64,000 nt of DNA from Candidatus Fimenecus excrementigallinarum (GCA_018714805.1 DVMW01000036.1:50409-114408); one strand, 5' to 3'; counted from the stretch's first letter, positions 48,166 to 57,343 are shown. A program made the numbers and translations. The notes: generated by a model not told the origin, from the sequence alone.

Positions 48166-49224
48166 GTGGACAAAGTGACTGTCAGCATCATCATGCCCGT
48201 GTACGGCGTGGAGGCGTACGTCGGCGCTGCGATAGAAAGTATGCAGAAGCAGACCTTTTCGGACTGGGAGCTGTTCGCGGTGGACGACGGCAGCCCCGAC
48301 CGAAGCGGCGCCATTTGCGACGCGTACGCAGAAAACGACCCGCGCATCCGCGTTATCCACAAGGAAAACGGCGGCGCGCCGAGCGCGCGCAACGTCGCCA
48401 TCGATAAAGCAAAGGGCAAGTATTTCTATTTTATGGACTCCGACGATTTTGCGGAAGCCAATATGCTTGCCGACATGGTTGAGGCGGCGGAGCGCACGAA
48501 CGCGCAGCTGGTCGTTGCCGGCTATTATATTGACACGTATTATTCCGATACGGAAAAATATACGCAGGAGCAGGCGGCCGAGGGGCGCGTGTACGAGACC
48601 CGACGCGCGTTCCGCGAGGACGCATACCGGCTGTTTGACCGCAATTTGCTGTACACCCCGTGGAATAAGCTGTATCTCGGCGACTATATCCGGGAAAACA
48701 AGCTCTACTTTCCCAATACGTTCTGGGATGATTTTCCCTTCAACCTGAGCGTCCTGCGCGACGTCGAGCGCGTGACGGTCATTCCCGGCAAATATTATCA
48801 CTTTGTCCGCAAGCGCGCCGAGTCCGAAACGACCAAGTACCGCAGCGATATGTATGAAAAGCGGGAGGAGGAGCACGGCTGGATGGTCGACCTCTACCGC
48901 CATTGGGGCGTGGACGACGAGCACAGCCGCGAGTTTTTGGCGCGCCGGTACATTGAGCGCATCATCGGCTGCGTGGAAAACGTGACGACCGACAGCTGCA
49001 CGCTGTCGCCGGCCGACAAGAAAAAGGAGATTCGCAAGATTCTGTCGGACCCGAAGGTCAAAGCGCTTTTGCCCGTCATGCGCGCGCAGTCGTCCTATAT
49101 GAAGCTGATGCTTGTCCCCATCCGCCTGCAGAGCGTGGGGCTGACGTATCTGGAGGGGCGCTTTATTTCCCGCGTGAAATCCGGGAACGTCAAGCTGTTC
49201 GCCAAGCTCAAAGCCAAACGGTAA
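48166..49224 (+). CDS. Family 2 glycosyltransferase
   Basis: A 352-residue GT-A fold glycosyltransferase, transferring sugar from a nucleotide donor in cell-surface glycan synthesis. Signatures: VSIIMPVYGVEAYV at the start, DDGSPDRSG, ENGGAPSARNVAI and the metal-binding FMDSDD. No membrane segments are obvious. GTG at 48166 sits 9 bases after AAAGGAG and gives MDKVTVSIIMPVYG; an ATG at 48160 is an alternative with a short spacing. Neighbour glf suggests, but does not prove, a galactofuranose-containing product. Confidence 0.9.
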   Translation: MDKVTVSIIMPVYGVEAYVGAAIESMQKQTFSDWELFAVDDGSPDRSGAICDAYAENDPRIRVIHKENGGAPSARNVAIDKAKGKYFYFMDSDDFAEANMLADMVEAAERTNAQLVVAGYYIDTYYSDTEKYTQEQAAEGRVYETRRAFREDAYRLFDRNLLYTPWNKLYLGDYIRENKLYFPNTFWDDFPFNLSVLRDVERVTVIPGKYYHFVRKRAESETTKYRSDMYEKREEEHGWMVDLYRHWGVDDEHSREFLARRYIERIIGCVENVTTDSCTLSPADKKKEIRKILSDPKVKALLPVMRAQSSYMKLMLVPIRLQSVGLTYLEGRFISRVKSGNVKLFAKLKAKR

Positions 49225-49228
49225 TGGA

Positions 49229-49271
49229 AACGGGCAAGTCCGGGCGGCGCCCGGGTTCGCCCGTTTTATTT
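49229..49271 (+). terminator. Intrinsic terminator after the glycosyltransferase gene
   Basis: Outer AACGGGC/GCCCGTT and inner CCGGGCG/CGCCCGG stems precede TTTTATTT. Confidence 0.85.
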
Positions 49272-49291
49272 CTGATTTTCGGAGGACCTTT

Positions 49292-51850
49292 ATGCAGATT
49301 TCATTGAACGGCGCCTGGCAGTTCCGCGAGGCGCAAAAGAAAGGGGACTGGCTCCCCGCCGAGGTGCCCGGCTGCAATTTTCTGGATTTGCTGCGCAACC
49401 GGAAAATCGAAGACCCCTTTGTCGGCGTCAACGAAAAGGCCGTGGAGTGGGTCGGGCAGGTGGACTGGGAATACGCGCGGACGTTCGACGTGCCCGAATC
49501 GCTGCTTGCCTGCGACAAAGTCGAGCTCGACTGCGCCTGCCTGGACACCGTCTGCGAGCTGTTCCTCAACGGGAAAAGCATCGGAAAAGGGGAAAACGCC
49601 CACCGGCATTACCGCTTCGACGTCCGCGGCGCGCTGACGGCGGGGGAAAACCGGCTTTCCGTCGTGTTCGCGTCGCCCGTCCAATACGTCCTGAAAAAAC
49701 AGGCGGCCGAAAAATGCCCGCGCAACAGCAACGGGATGGACGGCATCCCGCATATCCGCAAGCCGCAGTGCCATTTCGGCTGGGACTGGGGCCCCGTGCT
49801 GCCGCCGAGCGGCATTTCCGGCGACATTGCGCTTGTGGGCTACAAGGCGGCGCGCATTGACGACCTGCGCATCGACCAGGCGCACAGCGGCGGCGCGGTC
49901 GACCTGCAAATTTCGGCGCGCCTGGAGCGGCTTTCCGACGCCGAGGCCGCCTGCACGCTGCGCGTCTTTGCCCCGGGGGGCGAGACGATAGCGGAGCTTT
50001 CGGCATCACCGGACGCACAAGGGTCGGTTTCGCAAAGCGTACATATCGACGACCCGCAGCTCTGGTGGACGCGTGATTTGTCCGACCGGCCGCAGCAGCC
50101 GCTGTACGCCGTGGAGCTGTCGGTCGAGTCCGGCGGTGAGACGGTCGATTTGCAAACGCGCCGGATAGGGCTGCGCACCATTACGCTCAACCGGGAAAAG
50201 GACGAATACGGCGAGAACTTCCAGTTCCAAATCAACGGCGTGCCGCTGTTTATAAAGGGTGCGAACTGGATTCCGCCCGACAGCTTCCCGACGCGGCATT
50301 CGGACGCGCGCCTGGAATACGATATGGCCGCCATGCGCTTTGCGAATTTCAATATGCTGCGCGTCTGGGGCGGCGGGTATTACGAGCGCGACGCGCTTTA
50401 CGACAAATGCGACCGCGACGGCATCCTCATCTGGCAGGATTTCTGTTTTGCGTGCCAGGGGTATCCGTTTTTTGACAAGGCGCTGCTGGAAAACATCCGC
50501 GGCGAGGTGACGGACAACGTCCGCCGCCTGCGCCACCACGCCTGCCTTGCCGTCTGGTGCGGCAACAACGAGATTGAGTCCATGTCTATCGCGTGGCAGA
50601 CGCGCCGTTCGTATATTGAATGGGCGGAAAAATTTTTCTACCACATCCTGCCCGAATGGATGCAGTCGCTGGACACCGTCACGCCCTACATCCCGGGGTC
50701 TCCCTGCGGCAGCGGGTATTTGCACGACGTGGACCGCGACAGCGTGGGCGACACGCACCTGTGGGCGGTCTGGCACGGGCTGCAGCCGCTGACCTATTAC
50801 CGCCGCCGGATGACGCGCTTTTGCAGCGAATTCGGCTTTGAGAGCCTGCCGGACTTAAAAACGATTGCGCGCTATGCAAAGCCCGAGGATTACGACTTAA
50901 ACAGCGAGGTCTTTTTGGCGCACCAGAAATGCGCCGGCGGCAATATGAAGATGGCGTACTACATTGCCTCCCGTTTCCGGCTGCCGAAGCATTTCAACGA
51001 CTACGTCTACCTTTCGCAAATCTGCCAGGAGGAGTGCGTGCGCGATGCGACGGAGCATTGGCGGCGCAATAAGGGCCGCTGCAACGGCTCGATGTACTGG
51101 CAGTTCAACGACTGCTGGCCGGTCTGCAGCTGGGCCGGTATGGACTATTACGGCAATTACAAGGCGCTGCAGTATGCGGCGCGCCACTTCAACGCGCCGT
51201 TTACCGTTTCGCTGGAGGACACGCGCGAGGGTATCCGCGTCTTTGTGCTCAACGACACGCGCGAGCCGAAAAGCGCGACGGTCTCTTGGCGGCTTGTCGG
51301 GTTTGACGGGGAGCAGTTCGCCTCCGAGAAAAAGCAAATCACCGTGGACGCGCTGCAAAACACCGTGGCCTTTACGCTTTCGCTGCCGCAGCTGCGCGCC
51401 AAGGGCAATTTAAAGCGCGCGGTTTTCGTCGCCGAGCTTTCCGACGGGCAAACCGTAACGGCGCGGCGGACGGCGCTGTTTGAAAAGGAAAAGGATTTGG
51501 CGCTTCCGAAAACGCAGGTGGATATGCACGTCCGCATCAACGGCGGCGTCGCCGAGCTCGAGCTGACCGCCAAGCAGTATGTCCGGTTCCTGCAAATTCA
51601 TTCCCAGACGAATCCGATGCCGTTTTCCGACAATTTCTTCGACCTTTTGCCGGGCGAAACGAAGCGCGTCCTGTTCCCCGTGCCCGAGGGCGTGACCGCC
51701 GACCGGCTGCAAAACGATTTGACGCTCTTCAGCGCCGGCGACGTCGTTCCGCGCGCCGGCCGGCTTTCCGACTGGTGGACGCGTGCGCGCGTCGCGCTGC
51801 GGCCCTTAAGCATCGGAAACTTTATTTATTACCAGCGCATCCCGAAATAA
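49292..51850 (+). CDS. GH2 beta-mannosidase
   Basis: An 852-residue GH2-family exo-beta-mannosidase that removes terminal beta-mannose, for example from N-glycan cores or mannans. The sugar-binding domain (SLNGAWQFREA), immunoglobulin-like domain and TIM barrel are in the usual order. The acid/base is the Glu in WCGNNEIES and the nucleophile the Glu in FCSEFGFES. RVWGGGYYE and the CHFGWDWGP segment are typical of beta-mannosidases. No signal peptide is visible. CGGAGGACC precedes the ATG. It stands alone between two terminators. Confidence 0.93.
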   Translation: MQISLNGAWQFREAQKKGDWLPAEVPGCNFLDLLRNRKIEDPFVGVNEKAVEWVGQVDWEYARTFDVPESLLACDKVELDCACLDTVCELFLNGKSIGKGENAHRHYRFDVRGALTAGENRLSVVFASPVQYVLKKQAAEKCPRNSNGMDGIPHIRKPQCHFGWDWGPVLPPSGISGDIALVGYKAARIDDLRIDQAHSGGAVDLQISARLERLSDAEAACTLRVFAPGGETIAELSASPDAQGSVSQSVHIDDPQLWWTRDLSDRPQQPLYAVELSVESGGETVDLQTRRIGLRTITLNREKDEYGENFQFQINGVPLFIKGANWIPPDSFPTRHSDARLEYDMAAMRFANFNMLRVWGGGYYERDALYDKCDRDGILIWQDFCFACQGYPFFDKALLENIRGEVTDNVRRLRHHACLAVWCGNNEIESMSIAWQTRRSYIEWAEKFFYHILPEWMQSLDTVTPYIPGSPCGSGYLHDVDRDSVGDTHLWAVWHGLQPLTYYRRRMTRFCSEFGFESLPDLKTIARYAKPEDYDLNSEVFLAHQKCAGGNMKMAYYIASRFRLPKHFNDYVYLSQICQEECVRDATEHWRRNKGRCNGSMYWQFNDCWPVCSWAGMDYYGNYKALQYAARHFNAPFTVSLEDTREGIRVFVLNDTREPKSATVSWRLVGFDGEQFASEKKQITVDALQNTVAFTLSLPQLRAKGNLKRAVFVAELSDGQTVTARRTALFEKEKDLALPKTQVDMHVRINGGVAELELTAKQYVRFLQIHSQTNPMPFSDNFFDLLPGETKRVLFPVPEGVTADRLQNDLTLFSAGDVVPRAGRLSDWWTRARVALRPLSIGNFIYYQRIPK

Positions 51851-51867
51851 CGCGAAGCCTTTTCACG

Positions 51868-51895
51868 GCAGCCCGCCTTGCGGGCTGCTTTTTTT
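51868..51895 (+). terminator. Intrinsic terminator after the beta-mannosidase gene
   Basis: GCAGCCCGC (51868-51876) pairs with GCGGGCTGC (51880-51888), followed by seven T. Confidence 0.95.
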
Positions 51896-51916
51896 GAAAA
51901 AAATTTTAAATATGTC

Positions 51917-51945
51917 TTGACAATTCATATGAATGGTAATAATAT
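51917..51945 (+). promoter_or_regulatory. Sigma-A promoter of the zinc/cadmium efflux operon with palindromic spacer
   Basis: TTGACA (51917-51922), 17-bp spacer, TAATAT (51940-51945). The spacer starts with the perfect palindrome ATTCATATGAAT (51923-51934), a good candidate operator for the ArsR protein encoded just downstream. Confidence 0.85.
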
Positions 51946-51981
51946 ATGAATGTAAGCTCATATGAAAGGAGATTCATATAT
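51942..51981 (+). repeat. Inverted repeat spanning the arsR ribosome-binding site
   Basis: ATATATGAAT (51942-51951) and ATTCATATAT (51972-51981) are exact inverted copies, 20 bp apart, enclosing AAAGGAG and reaching the start codon. It could be a second operator or an mRNA hairpin that hides the ribosome-binding site. Confidence 0.6.
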
Positions 51982-52342
51982 GGAAAGAACCATGCACGAC
52001 CATACGGACGCCTTAATGGCGGCGCGGGGCGGTCTGCCGCAGGATGAGCTTTTGTGCGACCTTGCGGACCTTTTTAAGATTTTCGGCGATACCACGCGGA
52101 TGAAAATTCTGTTTGCGCTGTTTGAAGCCGAGCTTTGCGTCCACGAAATCACGGCGCTTTTGGGCATGACCCAGTCGGCGGTTTCGCACCAGCTGAAGGT
52201 TCTGCGCGACGCGCGCCTGATTGACAGCCGCCGCGAAGGCAAAACCATGATTTATTTTCTGGCGGACGACCACGTCCGTTCCATTGTCGGCCAGGGGTTT
52301 GAGCATATCACGGAGGAGGACGCACATGAAAACAACGTTTGA
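51980..52342 (+). CDS. ArsR/SmtB-family metal sensor (CzrA-like)
   Basis: A 120-residue winged-helix repressor that senses metal ions. The DNA-reading helix is in TQSAVSHQLKVLRDARLI. The alpha-5 site of zinc/cobalt sensors is complete: D96-x-H98-x10-H109-x2-E112. The alpha-3 region ELCVHEI contains C53, so a second or hybrid site is possible. AAAGGAG lies 9 bases before the ATG at 51980; an in-frame ATG at 51962 lies above it. It overlaps the HMA gene by 17 bases. Expected to release the promoter when Zn(II), Cd(II) or Co(II) binds. Confidence 0.92.
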   Translation: MERTMHDHTDALMAARGGLPQDELLCDLADLFKIFGDTTRMKILFALFEAELCVHEITALLGMTQSAVSHQLKVLRDARLIDSRREGKTMIYFLADDHVRSIVGQGFEHITEEDAHENNV

Positions 52343-52544
52343 CTTGGAAAACCTCGACTGCGCGAACTGCGCGGCCAAAATGGAAGCCGCCGTGCAGAAG
52401 CTCGACGGGATTGCAAGCGCCCGCGTCAGCTTCCTGACGCAGAAAATGACGTTGGAAACGGACGCCGTGCTTTCCGACGACCTGCTGAAAAAGGTCGTTA
52501 AAATCTGCCGCCGGATTGAGCCGGACTGCAAAATCAAGCTGTAA
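52326..52544 (+). CDS. Stand-alone heavy-metal-associated (HMA) domain protein
   Basis: A 72-residue ferredoxin-like HMA domain with the metal-binding DCANCAAKME motif. It starts within the end of the arsR gene with GGAGGA upstream and lies 13 bp before the P-type ATPase gene. That ATPase has no HMA domain of its own, so this is probably its detached metal-binding domain or a delivery chaperone. The D-C-x-x-C motif is typical of the domain in Zn/Cd/Pb pumps. Confidence 0.88.
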   Translation: MKTTFDLENLDCANCAAKMEAAVQKLDGIASARVSFLTQKMTLETDAVLSDDLLKKVVKICRRIEPDCKIKL

Positions 52545-52557
52545 AGAGGGGCTTTTC

Positions 52558-54408
52558 ATGACCGCAAAACAAAAACGCGCGCTTGCGCGCATCCTCTGCG
52601 CGGCGGCGCTGCTTCTGGGCGTTTCCTTTGTGTCGCTGCAAGGCGTATGGCAGGCGCTTTTGTTTCTCGTCCCGTATTTTGTTATCGGCTGGGATGTGCT
52701 CTGGAAATCCCTGCGCAACATCGCCCGCGGCCAGGTATTCGACGAAAATTTCCTGATGGCGCTTGCAACGGTCGGTGCGTTCGGGGTCGGCGAATACCGG
52801 GAGGCCGTCGCCGTAATGCTCTTTTACCAGGTCGGCGAGCTGTTTGAGAATATCGCCGTCGGCAAAAGCCGCAAGTCCATCGCATCGCTGATGGATATCC
52901 GCCCCGACAGCGCCACGGTCCTGCGCGGCGGCGAGGCCGTTACGGTCTCGCCGGAGGAGGTCGAGCTTGCGGAAACGCTTTTGATTAAGCCCGGCGAGCG
53001 CGTCCCCTTAGACTGCGTCATTACAAAGGGGACGACGACGGTCAATACCGCCGCGCTGACCGGGGAGTCCCTGCCGCAGGATAAGGCCGTCAGCGATACG
53101 CTCGTCAGCGGCTCGGTCAATTTAAGCGGCGTGGTCGAGGCGCGCGTCAAGAGCCTGTATGCGGAAAGTACGGTTTCGCGCATTTTGGAGCTTGTGGAAA
53201 ACGCCTCGGGAAAAAAGGCGCGCAGCGAGGCGTTCATTACGCGTTTTGCGCGGTACTACACGCCTGCGGTCGTGATTGCCGCCGTGCTGCTGGCCGCCGT
53301 GCCGCCGCTCTTTTTCCACCAGCCGTTTACCGAGTGGCTGACGCGGGCGCTGACGTTTCTGGTCATTTCCTGCCCGTGCGCGCTGGTCGTCTCCGTACCG
53401 CTGTCCTTTTTCGGCGGAATTGGCGCGGTGTCCAAAATCGGCGTGCTTATTAAGGGCGCCAACGACCTTGAATCGCTTGCCAACGTCAATACGGTTGTGT
53501 TTGACAAGACCGGTACGCTCACGCAGGGAAAATTTACCGTAACGGCGATTCATTCCGACGTAATGCCGCCCGAAGCGCTGCTCGACATTGCGGCTGTCGC
53601 AGAATCCTATTCCGGCCATCCCATTGCCGCCTGTATTGTGCAGGCGCACGGCGGCCACATCGACAAAAGCCGCATTTCGGAAATTCACGAGCACGCCGGT
53701 CTCGGTATTGAAGCCGTTATCGACGGCCGCACGGTTTTGGCGGGCAACGGCAAGCTGATGGATTCGGCCGGGGTAAAATGGAGACCCTGTCACAGGCCCG
53801 GCACGATTGTGCATATTGCGTCCGACGGGGAATATATGGGGCACATCGTCATTGCCGACGTCGTAAAGCCCGACGCCGCCGAAGCCGTGCGCGCTCTGAA
53901 AGCGGCCGGCGTCGCCAAAACCGTCATGCTCACCGGCGACGACGAAAAAGTCGCGAACGCCGTTGCCGAAACGCTCGGGATTGACGAAGTTCACGCAAAG
54001 CTCCTGCCCGAGGGCAAGGTGCAGCGGGTCGAAAGCCTGCTTGCCGAAAAGGCGGACGCAAGAAAGACGCTCGCCTTTGTCGGCGACGGGGTCAACGACG
54101 CGCCGGTGCTCTCGCGCGCGGACGTCGGCATCGCAATGGGGGCGCTCGGCAGCGACGCGGCCATTGAAGCCGCGGACGTCGTGCTGATGGACGACAAGCC
54201 CGCAAAGCTTGCGCGCGCCGTCCGCATTGCGCGCAAGACCATGCGGATTGTGCGGGAAAACATCGTGTTTTCGCTTCTTGTAAAAGCCGTTGTGCTTGTG
54301 CTCGGCGCGCTGGGACTTGCCAATATGTGGCTCGCGGTGTTTGCGGACGTCGGCGTGCTTGTGCTCGCCATTCTCAACGCGGTTCGCACCCTGCGCGTTG
54401 TAAAATAA
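52558..54408 (+). CDS. P1B-2 type Zn2+/Cd2+/Pb2+-exporting ATPase
   Basis: A 616-residue metal efflux ATPase. It has the actuator motif TGES, CPC at 272-274, the phosphorylated D316 in DKTGT, GHPIAA for ATP binding and GDGVNDAP. The final helices read LVKAVVLVLGALGLANMW and FADVGVLVLAILNA, the conserved Lys and Asp of the ZntA/CadA group. Unlike most relatives it begins directly at the membrane domain without an N-terminal HMA region; that domain is encoded by the preceding gene. AGAGGGGC precedes the ATG. Confidence 0.94.
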   Translation: MTAKQKRALARILCAAALLLGVSFVSLQGVWQALLFLVPYFVIGWDVLWKSLRNIARGQVFDENFLMALATVGAFGVGEYREAVAVMLFYQVGELFENIAVGKSRKSIASLMDIRPDSATVLRGGEAVTVSPEEVELAETLLIKPGERVPLDCVITKGTTTVNTAALTGESLPQDKAVSDTLVSGSVNLSGVVEARVKSLYAESTVSRILELVENASGKKARSEAFITRFARYYTPAVVIAAVLLAAVPPLFFHQPFTEWLTRALTFLVISCPCALVVSVPLSFFGGIGAVSKIGVLIKGANDLESLANVNTVVFDKTGTLTQGKFTVTAIHSDVMPPEALLDIAAVAESYSGHPIAACIVQAHGGHIDKSRISEIHEHAGLGIEAVIDGRTVLAGNGKLMDSAGVKWRPCHRPGTIVHIASDGEYMGHIVIADVVKPDAAEAVRALKAAGVAKTVMLTGDDEKVANAVAETLGIDEVHAKLLPEGKVQRVESLLAEKADARKTLAFVGDGVNDAPVLSRADVGIAMGALGSDAAIEAADVVLMDDKPAKLARAVRIARKTMRIVRENIVFSLLVKAVVLVLGALGLANMWLAVFADVGVLVLAILNAVRTLRVVK

Positions 54409-54421
54409 TAGGGATTGCAAG

Positions 54422-54457
54422 AAAAAAGCCTTTCCGAAATTTCGGAAAGGCTTTTTT
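54422..54457. terminator. Bidirectional terminator between the two metal ATPase genes
   Basis: A 36-bp perfect palindrome, AAAAAAGCCTTTCCGAAA and its reverse complement, gives a GC-containing stem with T6 on either strand. It serves both convergent ATPase genes. Confidence 0.95.
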
Positions 54458-54465
54458 GCGCGCGG

Positions 54466-54669
54466 TTACCGCACGACCTGATAGCCTGCGGCCTCAATGG
54501 CGGCGGCGAGTGCGTTTTCGTCCACCGTTCCGGCGGCCTGCACGGTGACCTTCTTTTCCGTGTGGCTCGCCTTGGCGGACGTTACGCCGTCGAGCGCCTC
54601 CAGCGCCTTTTGCACGGCCGCTTCGCAATGCGGGCACATCATGCCCTCCACGTGTAAGATGATTTCCAT
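54466..54669 (-). CDS. Possible internal CopZ-like copper chaperone start within copA
   Basis: In the copA frame an ATG at 54669 is preceded by AAAGGAGC (54682-54675) with 5-6 bases of spacing, better than the copA site itself. Translation from it would give a free 67-residue HMA protein with GMMCPHC, the size and motif of CopZ. This may be a former separate copZ gene joined to copA by loss of a stop, still translated alone, or a dual-product arrangement. Expression is not shown by sequence. Confidence 0.5.
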   Translation of the reverse strand: MEIILHVEGMMCPHCEAAVQKALEALDGVTSAKASHTEKKVTVQAAGTVDENALAAAIEAAGYQVVR

Positions 54670-57012
54670 TGTATGCTCCTTTCCGGGAAGCGCTGCTTCC
54701 TCGTTTTGTTGGACAGGGGATTCGTTTGCGTCCTGCGGGACTTGCGCGCCGCGCCGCCTGACGCGGAAGAAATTGAGGCGCAGGGCGTTTGTCACAACGC
54801 AGAAGCTTGACAGGCTCATGGCCGCCGCGCCGAACATGGGGTCAAGCTCCCAGCCGAGCAGCGGGATAAAGGCGCCCGCGGCGAGCGGGATACCCAGCGC
54901 GTTGTAGAAAAACGCCCAGAACAGGTTTTCATGGATGTTGCGCAAGGTCGCGCGGCTTAAGCGAATGGCGGCCGGCACGTCGGACAGGCGGCTTTTCATG
55001 AGTACGACGTCCGCCGCGTCAATGGCGACGTCCGTACCCGCGCCGATGGCGATGCCGATATCCGCGCGCGTGAGCGCCGGCGCATCGTTGATGCCGTCGC
55101 CGACCATGGCGACCTTGCCCTCCGCCTGGAATTTCCGCACAACGGCCTCCTTGCCGTCAGGCAGCACCCCGGCGATGACTTCGTCCACGCCCGCTTCTCT
55201 GCCTATCGCGTTGGCGGTCCGTTCGTTGTCGCCGGTCAGCATGACCACGCGCAGCCCGAGCGCGCGCAGGTCGCGTATCGCCGCCGGGCTGTCGGGCTTT
55301 AACACGTCGGCCACGGCGATAAGCCCCAAAAGCGTGTCGCCCTTTGCAAAAAACAGAGGCGTTTTGCCGTCGGCGGAAAGCGTGTTCGCCGCCTCCTCCA
55401 TTTCGGCGGGAATTTGGACGTGGCGAAGGAGTAAGTTCCGGTTTCCGGCATACAGCGGCTCGCCCGCAAGCTTTGCCGTAAGCCCGTTTCCGGGCAGCGC
55501 GCGGAAATCCTCGACCGCCTGCGCGCGTATCCCGGCCTCCTGCGCCTTTTCAAGCACAGCCCTTGCAAGCGGGTGCTCGCTTTTCTGCTCGAGCGCACAG
55601 GCGAGCGCCAAAAGCTCGTTTTCCGTTGTGCCGGGGGCGGGGAGGATATCCGTTACGGTCGGTCTCCCTTCGGTAACGGTGCCGGTCTTGTCGAGGATGA
55701 CGGTTTTGACCTTGCCGGTTGTTTCCAGCGCTTCCGCGGTTTTAAACAGAACGCCGTGTTTTGCCCCGACGCCGTTACCGACCATAATGGCGACCGGCGT
55801 CGCAAGCCCCAACGCGCACGGGCAGGAAATGACAAGCACCGAAATGCCGCGTGCGAGCGCATACCCGACGCTCTCTCCGGCAAAAAGCCACGCAAGGAAC
55901 GCGACGGCGGCAATCGCCATGACGACCGGCACGAACACGCCGGAAACACGGTCCGCGATTTTTGCGATAGGCGCCTTGGTTGCGGCGGCGTCGCTGACCA
56001 TCTGGATTATCTGCGAGAGTGTCGTATCCTCGCCGACCTTCGTCGCGCGGCAGCGGATATACCCGGACCTGTTCACCGTCCCGGCGCTGACGGCGTCGCC
56101 CGTCGCCTTGTCTACCGGGATGCTCTCGCCCGTTAAGGCGGCCTCGTCCACAGCGGTGCTGCCCTCTAAGACCACGCCGTCTACCGGGATGCTCTCGCCC
56201 GGGCGCACAGCGAAAATATCGCCGGAAACGACCTGCTCAACCGGCACGGCTGTCTCCGTATCGCCGCGCACAAGTATCGCGGTTTTCGGCGTGAGCCGCA
56301 AAAGGCCCTTGAGCGCGTCGGTCGTTTTGCCCTTCGAGCGCGCCTCCAGCATCTTGCCGACCGTGATAAGCGCCAGAATCATGGCGGCGGACTCAAAATA
56401 CAGTCCGTGCAGGCGGTGGAAGGCCGCGGCGCTGTCGCCCGCCAGCAAATCGGCGCTCATGGCGAACAGCAGATAGACGCTGTAGCCGAACGACGCCGCC
56501 GAACCGAGCGCAACGAGCGTGTCCATATTCGGCGCGCGGTGCAGAAGCCCCGTAAAGCCGCTTACAAAGAACTTCCGGTTGACGACCATCACAACGACCG
56601 TCAAAAGCAGCTCCAAAAGCCCCAGCGCCATCGGATTGCCGGCAAGCACGGCGGGCAGGGGCGCGCCCCACATGACGTGTCCCATGGAAATATACATGAG
56701 CACGAGCAAAAACCCGATGCTAGCGGCCAAACGGCGCTTGAGCCTTGGGGTCTCCCGGTCGCGCAGCGCTTCCTCCTCGGCCGCGTGATTTGCGGCCCGT
56801 TTGGCGGGTGCGGCTTCGCGCGGCTTTGCGCCGTATCCGGCGGCTTCAACCGCGGCGATGATGCGCTCGGGCGGGGCGGTTCCTTCCACGCCCATGGAAT
56901 TGGTCAAAAGGCTGACGCTGCAAGCGGTTACGCCCTCCACCTTGGAAACGGCTTTTTCCACCCGCGCGCTGCACGCGGCGCAGCTCATGCCCGTAACGGA
57001 GTATTGTTCCAT
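54466..57012 (-). CDS. copA: P1B-1 copper-exporting ATPase with N- and C-terminal HMA domains
   Basis: An 848-residue Cu(I) efflux pump. The N-terminal HMA domain has GMSCAAC (C11, C14). Core motifs are TGES, CPCALGLATP, DKTGT, EHPLA and GDGINDAPAL; the Cu(I)-type late helices show YNALGIPLAAG and MSLSSFCVVTNALRL. After a linker of about 30 residues the protein ends in a second HMA domain with GMMCPHC, which is rare at the C terminus. That domain has its own start and ribosome-binding site (see 54466-54669). csoR lies 9 bp upstream in the same operon. Confidence 0.95.
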   Translation of the reverse strand: MEQYSVTGMSCAACSARVEKAVSKVEGVTACSVSLLTNSMGVEGTAPPERIIAAVEAAGYGAKPREAAPAKRAANHAAEEEALRDRETPRLKRRLAASIGFLLVLMYISMGHVMWGAPLPAVLAGNPMALGLLELLLTVVVMVVNRKFFVSGFTGLLHRAPNMDTLVALGSAASFGYSVYLLFAMSADLLAGDSAAAFHRLHGLYFESAAMILALITVGKMLEARSKGKTTDALKGLLRLTPKTAILVRGDTETAVPVEQVVSGDIFAVRPGESIPVDGVVLEGSTAVDEAALTGESIPVDKATGDAVSAGTVNRSGYIRCRATKVGEDTTLSQIIQMVSDAAATKAPIAKIADRVSGVFVPVVMAIAAVAFLAWLFAGESVGYALARGISVLVISCPCALGLATPVAIMVGNGVGAKHGVLFKTAEALETTGKVKTVILDKTGTVTEGRPTVTDILPAPGTTENELLALACALEQKSEHPLARAVLEKAQEAGIRAQAVEDFRALPGNGLTAKLAGEPLYAGNRNLLLRHVQIPAEMEEAANTLSADGKTPLFFAKGDTLLGLIAVADVLKPDSPAAIRDLRALGLRVVMLTGDNERTANAIGREAGVDEVIAGVLPDGKEAVVRKFQAEGKVAMVGDGINDAPALTRADIGIAIGAGTDVAIDAADVVLMKSRLSDVPAAIRLSRATLRNIHENLFWAFFYNALGIPLAAGAFIPLLGWELDPMFGAAAMSLSSFCVVTNALRLNFFRVRRRGAQVPQDANESPVQQNEEAALPGKEHTMEIILHVEGMMCPHCEAAVQKALEALDGVTSAKASHTEKKVTVQAAGTVDENALAAAIEAAGYQVVR

Positions 57013-57021
57013 GCTTTCACC

Positions 57022-57327
57022 CTATTTCATCAGCTTTTGCAGCGTTGCAAGCAGGTCGTCAAGCGTTTCCGCCTTGCCGGCGCGGATGTCGTCGGCAACG
57101 CAGGTGCGGATGTGGTTGGACAAAAGCTCCCGGTTGAACGCGTTAAGCGCCGCGTTGGCCGCCGCCGCCTGGACAAGGATGTCTGTGCAGTAGGCGTTAT
57201 TTTCCACCATACCCTTGATGCCGCGAATTTGTCCTTCAATGCGGTTTAAGCGGTGGATGAGCGACTTGTATTCCGCTTCGGAGCGTTCCTTTGTCTTTTT
57301 GCAGCAGGCGCAGGCCGGCTTTTCCAT
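57022..57327 (-). CDS. csoR: CsoR family copper-sensing repressor
   Basis: A 101-residue all-helical repressor. The Cu(I) ligand triad is C47 (NNAYCTDI), H72 (SNHIRTC) and C76; the HRLNRIEGQIRGI helix is the family signature. An extra CACC cluster occurs at the N terminus. The ATG at 57327 is preceded by AAAGGACG; an ATG at 57345 is an alternative start. Two identical operator-like sequences overlap the promoter. It controls itself and copA. Confidence 0.95.
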   Translation of the reverse strand: MEKPACACCKKTKERSEAEYKSLIHRLNRIEGQIRGIKGMVENNAYCTDILVQAAAANAALNAFNRELLSNHIRTCVADDIRAGKAETLDDLLATLQKLMK

Positions 57328-57343
57328 GCGAACACGTCCTTTC

